Assembly: GCF_021602025.1 (NCBI RefSeq)
Contig: NZ_BQHW01000004.1
Span: forward strand, 281,193-345,192
DNA from: Pseudomonas ceruminis
GTDB taxonomy: Bacteria > Pseudomonadota > Gammaproteobacteria > Pseudomonadales > Pseudomonadaceae
DNA length: 64,000 bases
Direction of reading: 5' to 3'
Each line of letters starts with the position of its first letter. Positions within the stretch are counted from its first letter, which is position 1. Shown piece after piece: positions 1-7,680 of this stretch. The position numbers and the translations under genes are program-made. Below the pieces are notes generated by a model. It saw only the letters and a list, made by a program, of their open reading frames with translations, was not told where the DNA came from and did no database searches.

Positions 1-579
1 CAGCGTGGCGCCGAGCGAGCCACGACGGCCGTTCTTGACCACGTCACCGAGCAAGGTGGTGCTCGACGGTTCACCGACGATGCACCAGTCCAGGCGCTCA
101 TTACGGGCCTGCAGGCGTTCGACGACAGCCTTGGTGCCGTGGTGGGCCGGGCCCTCTTCGTCGCTGGTGATCAGGAAGGCGACCTTGCCACGGTGGTCGG
201 GGTAGTCACGCACGAAGCGCTCGCTGGCCACCACCATCGAGGCCAGGCTGCCCTTCATGTCGGCAGCGCCGCGGCCGCAGAGCATGCCCTGGGCATCGAT
301 CAGCGCCTCGAATGGCTCATGCTGCCACTGCTGCACCGGGCCGGTCGGGACCACGTCGGTGTGGCCAGCGAAGCACAGCACCGGGCCTTCCTGGCTGCCA
401 TGGGTGGCCCAGAAATTGTCGACGTCCTCGATGCGCATCGGCTCGAGCTGGAAGCCCACGGCGCCCAAGCGATTCATCATCTGCGCCTGGCAGTCGGCGT
501 CGACGGGAGTGACCGAGGGGCGACGGATCAGGTCGCAGGCCAGTTGAAGGGTAGGCGAGAGCTCGGCAGGGGCCGTCAT
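1..579 (-). CDS. dapE: Succinyl-diaminopimelate desuccinylase (3' end outside window)
   Basis: Zinc-dependent M20-family amidohydrolase that removes succinate from N-succinyl-LL-2,6-diaminopimelate in lysine and peptidoglycan precursor synthesis; cytoplasmic. The first 193 codons are present. Visible family marks are [10 protein letters not shown] (zinc histidine and catalytic aspartate), [10 protein letters not shown] (bridging aspartate) and the catalytic glutamate pair in SDEEGPA. The start is the ATG giving [10 protein letters not shown], because the family sequence begins there. It lies downstream of ndvB on the same strand, with a hairpin between them. DapD and DapC of the same pathway are also in this window. 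The C-terminal part lies beyond base 1. Confidence 0.96.
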   Translation of the reverse strand, partial: MTAPAELSPTLQLACDLIRRPSVTPVDADCQAQMMNRLGAVGFQLEPMRIEDVDNFWATHGSQEGPVLCFAGHTDVVPTGPVQQWQHEPFEALIDAQGMLCGRGAADMKGSLASMVVASERFVRDYPDHRGKVAFLITSDEEGPAHHGTKAVVERLQARNERLDWCIVGEPSSTTLLGDVVKNGRRGSLGATL

Positions 580-657
580 GGGGAACTCCGGGGCAAGGCA
601 AGGCGGAAAAACGAGGGGCGTTATCTTATATCAAACCGGGGTTGTCGGCACGGGCCA

Positions 658-680
658 ATGGGGCTGCACAGCAGCCCCAT
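658..680 (-). terminator. Hairpin after ndvB
   Basis: A perfect 10-bp inverted repeat (ATGGGGCTGC, loop ACA, GCAGCCCCAT) lies just past the ndvB stop codon and upstream of dapE. There is no long U run on the minus strand, so termination is plausible but not certain. Confidence 0.5.
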
Positions 681-685
681 GGGTT

Positions 686-3277
686 TCACGTTGCCTGGGC
701 TTGCACAACGTTGTCGCTTGGCTTGGGCAGCGACGACAACAGTGCCATCACCAAGGCTGCCAGATATGGCAGCGACTGCACCAGCAGCATTGCCACCCAG
801 AAGCGCATGTCAGAGCTCGGCAACCCTTGTACCAGGTAGATCCCCGCCGCCGCGCCCCACAGCAGCAACATGATGAACAGCTCTTCGCGCGCTTCGGAAA
901 TTGCCACCAGCACGCCATGGCTGTCGGCATTCTTGGGGGTGCGGAAGAACGGCATGCTGCTGGTGAAGAACCCGTACAGCACCGCCTTGGCAATGGTATG
1001 CGACAACGCCAGCCCTGCCAGTGCGGCGGCGAACGCATCCTTGAGGTTGACCCCCACCGCCCGGCGGTACAGGAAGATGATCTTGCCGACCTTGAAGAAG
1101 AACAACGCCAGCGGCGGGATCGCGAAGATCATCAGCGGTGGGTCGACCCGGTGCGGCACGATGATCATCGCCGCCGACCACAGCAGTGCGCCGACGGTGA
1201 AGAAAATGTTCATGCCGTCGGCAATCCAGGGCAGCCAGCCGGCCAGGAAGTGATAGCGCTGGCCGCGGGTCAGCTCGCTGCCTTTGCCGCGTAGCAGCGC
1301 GGCGGCATGGTGCTTGATGATCTGGATGGCGCCGTAGGCCCAGCGGAAGCGTTGCTTCTTGAAGTCGATGAAGGTATCGGGCATCAGGCCCTTGCCGTAA
1401 CTATTGTGGGCGTAGGCTGCCGACAGGCCTTTTTCGAACACGCGCAGGCCCAGTTCGGCATCCTCGCAGATGCACCATTGCGCCCAGCCCAGCTCTTCGA
1501 GCACAGTGCGCCGGGTCATGGTCATGGTGCCGTGCTGGATGATCGCGTCACGGTCGTTGCGGGTGACCATACCGATGTGGAAAAAGCCTTTGTATTCGCT
1601 GTAGCACAGCTTCTTGAAGGCGCTTTCGTGCTGGTCGCGGTAGTCCTGCGGCGATTGCACCACGGCGATCTTCGGGTCGGCGAAGTGCGGCACCATGTGC
1701 TTGAGCCAGTTACGGTCCACGCAATAGTCCGAGTCGATCACCGCAATCACCTCGGCATCCTTGGCTGTGTGCGGAATCAGGTAGTTCAGTGCGCCGCCCT
1801 TGAAGCCTGCCAACGGCGCGACGTGGAAGAACTTGAAGCGCTCACCGAGTTTTTCGCAATGGGCCTTGAGCGGCTCCCACACAGCCGGGTCTTTGGTGTT
1901 GTTGTCGATCACCAGCACTTCGTAATCGGGGTAGTCCAGTGCCGCCAGGGCGTCGAGGGTCTGTTTGACCATCTCCGGTGGCTCGTTGTAGCACGGCACG
2001 TGTACCGAGACCTTGGGCCGATAGGCGCTGTCGCCCTGCACCGGGAGGAATTCCCTGCGCCGTTTGTGAATCCACACCGCCTCGGCCAGCTCGTGGGCCT
2101 CGGTCAGCAGCACGATGAAGACGCCCAGGGCGCCCAGCGCCAGCAGCACGCCCACGGTCAGGCTGAACCAGGTGCTGTATTGTTGGCTGTAGTCATAGGC
2201 AATCCAGACCAGCACCGAACCGCAGAGGAAGGTGATGAAGGTCAGGAACGTCCGGCCACGCTGGCGCAAGGCCGAGCCGTCGATCAGCAGCACGGTCAGC
2301 GCGATCATCGCCAGCACCACCGAGGCGACCGCCAGCGCGCGCCATTGCGGGATGGCTACCACGGGCCCGTCGAAATTGAATTTCTGTTGGCGCTCTGCGT
2401 TGAACACGCCCCAGTAGGCGCCCACCGAACCCTCGTCGCTGGCTTTCCATGGCTGGTCGTATGCTTCGATGACGAAATAGTTGTAGCCGCGGCGGTTAAG
2501 GGTATTGACCAAGGTGCGCAGGTAGATGGCCTGGTCCGCCTGTGTGGCGTCGGCACCGCCGCGCATGCGGCCATTGCTCGGCCAACCGACCTCCGAGAGC
2601 AGCAAGGGCTTGCGCGGGAACTGCTGCTTGAGCTCGCGGGCGCGGTCGAGCACGAACTCCACCGAGTCCTTCATCGGCACGAACTCCCAGTAGGGCAGGA
2701 TGTGCGCGGCGATCAGGTCGACGTGCTTGGCCAGCTCCGGGTGTTCCTTCCAGATGTGCCACTGTTCACTGGTGGTAACTGGCACCTTGACCGCGGCTCG
2801 TACCCGGTCCAGGTACTGGATCAGCGCTTCGGGGGTGACCTCTTCGCGGAACAGCGCTTCGTTGCCCACCACCACCCGCACCACGCTGCGCGAGGTATTG
2901 GCCAGTTCGATGGCCTTGGCGATCTCGCGCTCGTTGCGCTCAAGGTCCGGGCTGATCCAGATACCCAGGGTGACGCGCAAGCCGAGCTCCTCGGCCAACC
3001 GCGGAATTTCGGCCTGGGTGCCTTCGACGGTATAGATGCGGATGTTGTCGGTCAGCTTGTTCATCTGCTCCAGGTCCTGGCGCATCTCGTCATCGGTGGG
3101 GTACTGGCCCTTTTGCGGGCTTTCTCCAAGACGGAAGGGCGAGTACGAGAAACCGGAGATCTGCTCCGGCCAGGCAGGCGCGGAGACCGGGCGGTTGATC
3201 AGTGCCCAGAAGCCGGTGAACAGTGCGGCGATGGCCAGGACAACCACCAGGTTCAGGCCGAATTTGCGTGATGACAT
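686..3277 (-). CDS. ndvB: Membrane glycosyltransferase with GH17-like N-terminal domain (periplasmic glucan synthase NdvB)
   Basis: 863 residues. An N-terminal membrane anchor (about residues 10-30) is followed by a glycoside hydrolase family 17-like domain (about 40-300, glucan branching/transfer type). Next come several membrane helices (about 308-400) and a family 2 processive glycosyltransferase domain with DSDYC (about 513-517, the DxD motif) and QRFRW (about 640, the QxxRW motif), then more membrane helices. The family makes cyclic or linear beta-1,3-glucans. In P. aeruginosa the gene beside dapE is ndvB, tied to periplasmic glucans and biofilm antibiotic tolerance. The name rests on this synteny and the domain order; the exact polymer made here is inferred. 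Confidence 0.85.
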   Translation of the reverse strand: MSSRKFGLNLVVVLAIAALFTGFWALINRPVSAPAWPEQISGFSYSPFRLGESPQKGQYPTDDEMRQDLEQMNKLTDNIRIYTVEGTQAEIPRLAEELGLRVTLGIWISPDLERNEREIAKAIELANTSRSVVRVVVGNEALFREEVTPEALIQYLDRVRAAVKVPVTTSEQWHIWKEHPELAKHVDLIAAHILPYWEFVPMKDSVEFVLDRARELKQQFPRKPLLLSEVGWPSNGRMRGGADATQADQAIYLRTLVNTLNRRGYNYFVIEAYDQPWKASDEGSVGAYWGVFNAERQQKFNFDGPVVAIPQWRALAVASVVLAMIALTVLLIDGSALRQRGRTFLTFITFLCGSVLVWIAYDYSQQYSTWFSLTVGVLLALGALGVFIVLLTEAHELAEAVWIHKRRREFLPVQGDSAYRPKVSVHVPCYNEPPEMVKQTLDALAALDYPDYEVLVIDNNTKDPAVWEPLKAHCEKLGERFKFFHVAPLAGFKGGALNYLIPHTAKDAEVIAVIDSDYCVDRNWLKHMVPHFADPKIAVVQSPQDYRDQHESAFKKLCYSEYKGFFHIGMVTRNDRDAIIQHGTMTMTRRTVLEELGWAQWCICEDAELGLRVFEKGLSAAYAHNSYGKGLMPDTFIDFKKQRFRWAYGAIQIIKHHAAALLRGKGSELTRGQRYHFLAGWLPWIADGMNIFFTVGALLWSAAMIIVPHRVDPPLMIFAIPPLALFFFKVGKIIFLYRRAVGVNLKDAFAAALAGLALSHTIAKAVLYGFFTSSMPFFRTPKNADSHGVLVAISEAREELFIMLLLWGAAAGIYLVQGLPSSDMRFWVAMLLVQSLPYLAALVMALLSSLPKPSDNVVQAQAT

Positions 3278-3365
3278 TGTCGTCCAAATCTGTCGAAGAG
3301 GTAGGACATTAAAGCAGGGTTGGTAGGGACTTACCTAACGATGGAGGCCATCGACGCTGCTGGCA

Positions 3366-3371
3366 TATAAT
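3366..3371 (+). promoter_or_regulatory. -10 element for tcdA
   Basis: A perfect TATAAT lies 38 bases before the tcdA start in the divergent ndvB-tcdA gap. No good -35 is seen 16-18 bases upstream, so only the -10 is claimed. Confidence 0.4.
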
Positions 3372-3409
3372 GCGCGCCGATTTTGCGGTATGAGCTTCGG
3401 GGTACCATC

Positions 3410-4234
3410 ATGAGCACAGAAGATCCACGCTTCGCCGGCGTTGCCCGGCTGTACGGTGACGAGGGTTTGCAGCGCCTGAGCCAGGCCCATGTTGGCGTGG
3501 TGGGTATCGGCGGCGTCGGGTCCTGGGCGGCCGAGGCGCTGGCGCGCAGCGGCGTGGGCGAAATTACCCTGTTCGACCTGGACGACGTCTGCGTCAGCAA
3601 CACCAACCGCCAGGCCCATGCCCTGGAGGGTCAGGTGGGGCGGCCCAAGGTCGAGGTCATGGCCGAGCGCCTGCGGGCGATCAACCCGGCGTGCACGGTG
3701 CACGCGGTGGCTGACTTCGTCACCCGGGACACCATGGTCGAATACATCACCGAAAACCTCGATTGCGTGATCGACTGCATCGACAGCGTGATGGCCAAGG
3801 CCGCGCTGATCGCCTGGTGCCGGCGGCGCAAGATCGCCATTGTCACCACCGGTGGCGCGGGTGGGCAGATTGACCCGACGCAGATCCAGATTGGCGACCT
3901 CAACAAGACCTTCAATGACCCGCTGGCTTCGCGGGTACGCTCGACCTTGCGCCGCGATTACAACTTCTCGCGTAACGTCAGCCGTAACTACGGGGTGCCT
4001 TGCGTGTTTTCCAGCGAACAGCTGCGCTACCCCAAGGGCGATGGCAGCGTGTGCCTGCAGAAGAGCTTCGTCGGGGAAGGGGTGCGCCTGGACTGCTCCG
4101 GTGGCTTTGGCGCGGTGATGATGGTGACCGCTACGTTTGGCATGGTGGCGGCCAGCAAGGCAGTGGAAAAACTGGTGGCGGGCGCCCGGCGGCCTTCGGA
4201 GCGGGTCAAACCCGCGTCCGTTTCAACTGGCTGA
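3410..4234 (+). CDS. tcdA: tRNA threonylcarbamoyladenosine dehydratase
   Basis: E1-like ThiF/MoeB-family enzyme (274 residues) that uses ATP to cyclise t6A37 in tRNA to ct6A. Visible marks are the nucleotide-binding GIGGVGSW loop (about residue 41), the DLDDVCVSNTNRQ strand typical of E1-like enzymes, and CIDSVMAKAAL. The start is MSTEDPRF; an in-frame upstream ATG at 3383 would add nine residues without a ribosome site. It converges on csdE-csdA, whose products form the CSD sulfur system known in E. coli to work with TcdA (CsdL). The 3' ends of tcdA and csdE overlap by 12 bases. Confidence 0.93.
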   Translation: MSTEDPRFAGVARLYGDEGLQRLSQAHVGVVGIGGVGSWAAEALARSGVGEITLFDLDDVCVSNTNRQAHALEGQVGRPKVEVMAERLRAINPACTVHAVADFVTRDTMVEYITENLDCVIDCIDSVMAKAALIAWCRRRKIAIVTTGGAGGQIDPTQIQIGDLNKTFNDPLASRVRSTLRRDYNFSRNVSRNYGVPCVFSSEQLRYPKGDGSVCLQKSFVGEGVRLDCSGGFGAVMMVTATFGMVAASKAVEKLVAGARRPSERVKPASVSTG

Positions 4235-4633
4235 AACCAGTTCAGCCATTCGCTGCAATACCGCATGCAACCCGTTGCTGCGTGAGGGTGACAATTGCCG
4301 CTCCAGCCCCAACCGGGTAAACCACGCGCCCAGGTCAAGCCCCGCCAGCGCGCCACTGTCGAGGCCCTGCACCCTCACCAGCAGCAAGGCCAGCAACCCG
4401 CGCAGCAAGCGTGCGTCGCTGCTGGCCTTGAACCGCCACTGGCCGTCATGCTGTTCAGCCACCAGCCACACCAGGCTTTCGCAGCCATGTACGCGGTTGC
4501 TTTCCGACTTTTCCCCCTCGGCCAGGGGGGGCAACTGGTCGCCCATCTGCATCAGCAGGCGCGCGCGCTGCTCCCAGCCGCGGGCCTGGTCGAAGCGCTC
4601 CAGGGCCGCCTGGGCGTCGGCGGGCAGGCTCAT
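4223..4633 (-). CDS. csdE: Sulfur acceptor protein CsdE (SufE family)
   Basis: 136-residue SufE-like protein that takes persulfide sulfur from the cysteine desulfurase encoded just upstream and passes it on. The acceptor cysteine is in the VHGCESLVW motif (about residue 50). Length and fold pattern (N-terminal helix, central motif, helical C-terminus) fit SufE/CsdE. Its ATG overlaps the csdA stop by four bases (ATGA), so the two are translationally coupled. Assignment to CsdE rather than SufE rests on the csdA/tcdA neighbourhood. Confidence 0.9.
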   Translation of the reverse strand: MSLPADAQAALERFDQARGWEQRARLLMQMGDQLPPLAEGEKSESNRVHGCESLVWLVAEQHDGQWRFKASSDARLLRGLLALLLVRVQGLDSGALAGLDLGAWFTRLGLERQLSPSRSNGLHAVLQRMAELVSAS

Positions 4634-5835
4634 CGCAGCAGCTCCAGGCCTTGATCGAGCGCATCGAAGAAGCGCTGCAGGTCGTCGCTGTCGTTGTATA
4701 GGCCCAGCGACACGCGAATGGCACCGTCCAGGCCCAACCCCCTGAGCAGCGGCATGGCGCAGTGATGGCCGGCGCGTACGGCGATGCCCTGCTCGGTCAG
4801 CAGGTGCGCAATGTCGGCATTGTGTACGCCTTCAATGACAAAACTGGCCAAGGCGGTGTGCGGCGTGCCGAGCAGGCGCACACCCTCCCGGTCGGCCAGG
4901 CCACGCAGAAGATGCTGGTGCAGGCTGGTTTCATGGGCCTGAACGGCGTGGGCATCGAGCCCGCCCAGATAGTCCAGGCTCGCGCCTAGGCCGATGACGC
5001 CAGCGATGGGTGGTGTGCCCGCCTCGAAGCCCAGCGGTGCAGGGCGGAAGCTAGCACCCTGGTAGTCGGCCAGTTGCACCATCTCGCCGCCGAACTGCCA
5101 ATGGCGCAGCAGCTCCAGGGCCTGCGGGCGGCCGTAGAGCACACCGACACCCTCGGGGCCATATAGCTTATGGCTGGAGAACACATAGAAGTCGCACCCC
5201 AGCTGCTGGACATCATGACGGCCATGCACCACGCCCTGGGCGCCATCGACCACGGTCAGGGCGCCTTGGGCATGGGCGTGGGCCAGCAGCGCGGCCAACG
5301 GTTGCCAGGTGCCGAGCACATTGGACAACTGGCTGACGGCAAGCAGCCGGGTACGCGGCCCGATCAGTTGCAGTGCCTGGTCCAGGTCGATGCGGCCATG
5401 CTCGTCCAGCGGCAGTACGACCAGGCGCAGGTTGCGGCGCCGCGCCAGTTGCTGCCAGGGCAGCAGGTTGGCGTGATGCTCCAGGGCGCTCACGGCGATT
5501 TCATCGCCTGCTTCGAACCGGTGTTCCAAACCGTAGGCCAGAAGATTCAGCGCGGAGGTCGCGCCGTGGGTGAAGATGATCTGGCGGGATTCGGCGGCAT
5601 TGAGCCAGGCGGCAACCTTGTCGCGGCTGGCCTCGAACGCCTGGGTCGCCAGCGCGCCAGGCAGGTGTTGGGCACGGTGCACGTTGGCCGCGCCATGGCC
5701 GTAGTAATGGCTCAGGGCATCGAGCAGGGCCTGGGGCTTCTGGGTCGTGGCGGCGCTGTCCAGGTAGGTCTGGTGCTGCCGTTGCAGGGCGGCGATGGCG
5801 GGGAAGTCGGCACGCCAGGGGGAGGGCTGGAACAT
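4630..5835 (-). CDS. csdA: Cysteine desulfurase CsdA
   Basis: PLP-dependent group II (SufS/CsdA-type) cysteine desulfurase, about 401 residues. It shows YLDSAATTQKP near the N-terminus, the PLP-lysine motif SSHKLYGPEGVGVLYG, and RAGHHCAMPLL carrying the catalytic cysteine near the C-terminus. It supplies persulfide sulfur to CsdE. The start is taken as the ATG of MFQPSPW; a GTG two codons upstream (5841) is an alternative. No Fe-S scaffold genes are nearby, and the convergent tcdA points to the CSD system. Confidence 0.93.
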   Translation of the reverse strand: MFQPSPWRADFPAIAALQRQHQTYLDSAATTQKPQALLDALSHYYGHGAANVHRAQHLPGALATQAFEASRDKVAAWLNAAESRQIIFTHGATSALNLLAYGLEHRFEAGDEIAVSALEHHANLLPWQQLARRRNLRLVVLPLDEHGRIDLDQALQLIGPRTRLLAVSQLSNVLGTWQPLAALLAHAHAQGALTVVDGAQGVVHGRHDVQQLGCDFYVFSSHKLYGPEGVGVLYGRPQALELLRHWQFGGEMVQLADYQGASFRPAPLGFEAGTPPIAGVIGLGASLDYLGGLDAHAVQAHETSLHQHLLRGLADREGVRLLGTPHTALASFVIEGVHNADIAHLLTEQGIAVRAGHHCAMPLLRGLGLDGAIRVSLGLYNDSDDLQRFFDALDQGLELLR

Positions 5836-5854
5836 GATCACGGGGCCTGGAATG

Positions 5855-5889
5855 AAAATCGGGTCTGGCGTGAGTACGCCAGACCCGAT
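5855..5889 (-). terminator. Intrinsic terminator of dapD
   Basis: On the minus strand a 13-bp perfect stem (ATCGGGTCTGGCG with its complement, 6-base loop) is followed by TTTTC. It lies between the dapD stop and the csdA start. Confidence 0.75.
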
Positions 5890-5917
5890 CTTAACACTTC
5901 GAACCCGTAGGGCGTTC

Positions 5918-6952
5918 TCAGTTGTGGGCGTGCAGCGCCTCGTTCAGCTCGATCGCCGATTTGTGCGTCTTGCACTCGACCGCACCGTTCAGCGAGTTGC
6001 GGCGGAACAGCAGGTCGGTCTGGCCGGCCAGGTCGCGGGCCTTGACCACCTTGACCAACTCGTTGTTCTCATCGAGCAGGTTGACCTTGGTGCCAGCTGT
6101 AATGTACAGGCCGGCTTCGACGGTGTTGCGGTCGCCCAGCGGGATGCCGATACCAGCGTTGGCACCGATCAGGCAGCCTTCGCCGACCTTGATGACGATG
6201 TTGCCGCCACCGGACAGGGTGCCCATGGTCGAGCAGCCGCCGCCCAGGTCCGAGCCCTTGCCGACGAAGACGCCCGCCGAAACGCGGCCTTCGATCATGC
6301 CTGGGCCTTCGGTGCCGGCGTTAAAGTTGACGAAGCCTTCGTGCATGATCGTGGTGCCTTCGCCGATGTAGGCGCCCAGGCGCACGCGGGCGGTATCGGC
6401 GATACGCACGCCGGCCGGGACCACGTAGTCGGTCATCTTCGGGAACTTGTCCACCGAGAACACTTCCAGGAGCTCGCCTTTGAGGCGCGCTTCCAGTTGC
6501 AGCTCGGCCAGTTCGGCCAGGTCGATTGCGCCGTGGTTGGTCCAGGCGACGTTCGGCAGCAGCGGGAAGATGCCTGCCAGGCTCAGGCCGTGCGGCTTGA
6601 CCAGGCGATGCGACAGCAGGTGCAGCTTGAGGTAGGCCTCCGGGGTGGAGGTCAGGGCGATGTCTTCGGCCAGCAGGGTGGCGACCAGCGGCTTGTGGCT
6701 TTCGGCCAGGCGAGTCAGCAGGGCGGCCTGGGCGGCATCGACACCTTTGACGGCTTCAGCCAGCTGCGCGGCCTGGGCGTTGCTGAAGGCGATGGCCTGG
6801 TTGCCACCTTCATAACCGAGGATCGGCGCGACGGCGGCGACCAGCTCGGCGCTAGGCTTGAGCAGCGGTTGTGCGTAGAAGACTTCCAGCCAGGTGCCCT
6901 GGCGGTTCTGGGAGCCGACACCGAAGGCCAGGCTGAACAGGGTATTGGACAT
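5918..6952 (-). CDS. dapD: Tetrahydrodipicolinate N-succinyltransferase
   Basis: 344-residue acyltransferase that succinylates tetrahydrodipicolinate with succinyl-CoA, the step before DapC and DapE. The C-terminal half carries hexapeptide (left-handed beta-helix) repeats, for example RVRLGAYIGEGTTIMHEGFV and GGNIVIKVGEGCLIGANAG. The length matches the long DapD class found in Pseudomonas rather than the 274-residue E. coli type. It is followed downstream by a strong terminator and preceded by the ArsC-like gene on the same strand with 42 bases between them. Confidence 0.95.
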   Translation of the reverse strand: MSNTLFSLAFGVGSQNRQGTWLEVFYAQPLLKPSAELVAAVAPILGYEGGNQAIAFSNAQAAQLAEAVKGVDAAQAALLTRLAESHKPLVATLLAEDIALTSTPEAYLKLHLLSHRLVKPHGLSLAGIFPLLPNVAWTNHGAIDLAELAELQLEARLKGELLEVFSVDKFPKMTDYVVPAGVRIADTARVRLGAYIGEGTTIMHEGFVNFNAGTEGPGMIEGRVSAGVFVGKGSDLGGGCSTMGTLSGGGNIVIKVGEGCLIGANAGIGIPLGDRNTVEAGLYITAGTKVNLLDENNELVKVVKARDLAGQTDLLFRRNSLNGAVECKTHKSAIELNEALHAHN

Positions 6953-6994
6953 GTGATTACCTCGTGCGAAATAGGGTAAGAAGCGTAAGCGGGC

Positions 6995-7342
6995 TCAGGC
7001 CAGGGCGGCGGCGTACAGGTCGGGCTTGAAGCCGACCAGTGTGCGTGTGCCGAGGTCGAGCACCGGGCGCTTGATCATCGACGGCTGGGCCAGCATCAGT
7101 TCGACGGCCTTGGCTTGATCGAGGCCGGCCTTGCTGGCGTCGTCGAGCTTGCGGAAGGTGGTGCCGGCACGGTTGAGGATGACTTCCCAGCCGTGTTCGT
7201 CGCACCAGCGGTTCAGGCTGTCACGGTCGATGCCTTGGGCCTTGTAGTCGTGGAATTCGTAGGCGACGGTGTGGTCTTCGAGCCAGGTGCGTGCCTTTTT
7301 CATGGTGTCGCAGGCTTTGATGCCGTAGAGCGTGTAGGTCAT
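6995..7342 (-). CDS. ArsC/Spx-family thioredoxin-fold protein (YffB-like)
   Basis: 115-residue ArsC-family protein. It has TLYGIKACDTMKKARTWL near the N-terminus with a single redox cysteine, and MIKRPVLDLGTRTLVGFKPD near the C-terminus, both typical of the YffB/ArsC-like subgroup. True arsenate reductases share the fold, but there are no ars genes here, so arsenate reduction should not be assumed. The start is taken at MTYTLYG; an ATG three codons upstream is possible. The gene lies directly upstream of dapD, an arrangement common in proteobacteria. Confidence 0.85.
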   Translation of the reverse strand: MTYTLYGIKACDTMKKARTWLEDHTVAYEFHDYKAQGIDRDSLNRWCDEHGWEVILNRAGTTFRKLDDASKAGLDQAKAVELMLAQPSMIKRPVLDLGTRTLVGFKPDLYAAALA

Positions 7343-7680
7343 CGTGTACATTGGGGCCACAGGTATCCCCAATCTCTCCATTTTCCGAAAGTCAGTCGCG
7401 GGATTATGCGGGATCGGTCCTTCGAGCGCCACGGGTGTGCAAGCCTTGAGACTCGCAGAGTGGCGCAGGCGCCATGCAGCCGCTTCGGGATTGCCAGCAC
7501 CGATGAAATCGCGTCATGCATCCGTCAGTCACAACCGTCAGTATCATCGTGTTACATATTCGCGGTTGTCCTGCGACTATCGTGCAGCGGCCCAGGATCG
7601 CCACTGGCCGCTAACATATTGTTTCAATGGCGATGTCTCGCCCCGCTGTAGTTCTTGGTTCACAAAGGAAGCTTTAACGG
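7343..7680. other. Intergenic gap, divergent arsC-like/antiporter
   Basis: 338 bases between two divergently oriented genes. They should hold two promoters, but no clear -35/-10 pair stands out. The antiporter has an AAGGA-type ribosome site about 10 bases before its ATG. No RNA gene, repeat or further ORF with a credible start was found. Confidence 0.5.

Noticed and set aside
1307-3271. 654-codon open frame opposite ndvB
   Set aside because: A high-GC shadow frame: no known motifs, histidine- and glutamine-rich composition, and the ndvB protein on the other strand is clearly real.
6995-7342. Arsenate reductase (arsC) function
   Set aside because: The fold fits, but the YffB-like motif and absence of ars genes argue against a true arsenate reductase.
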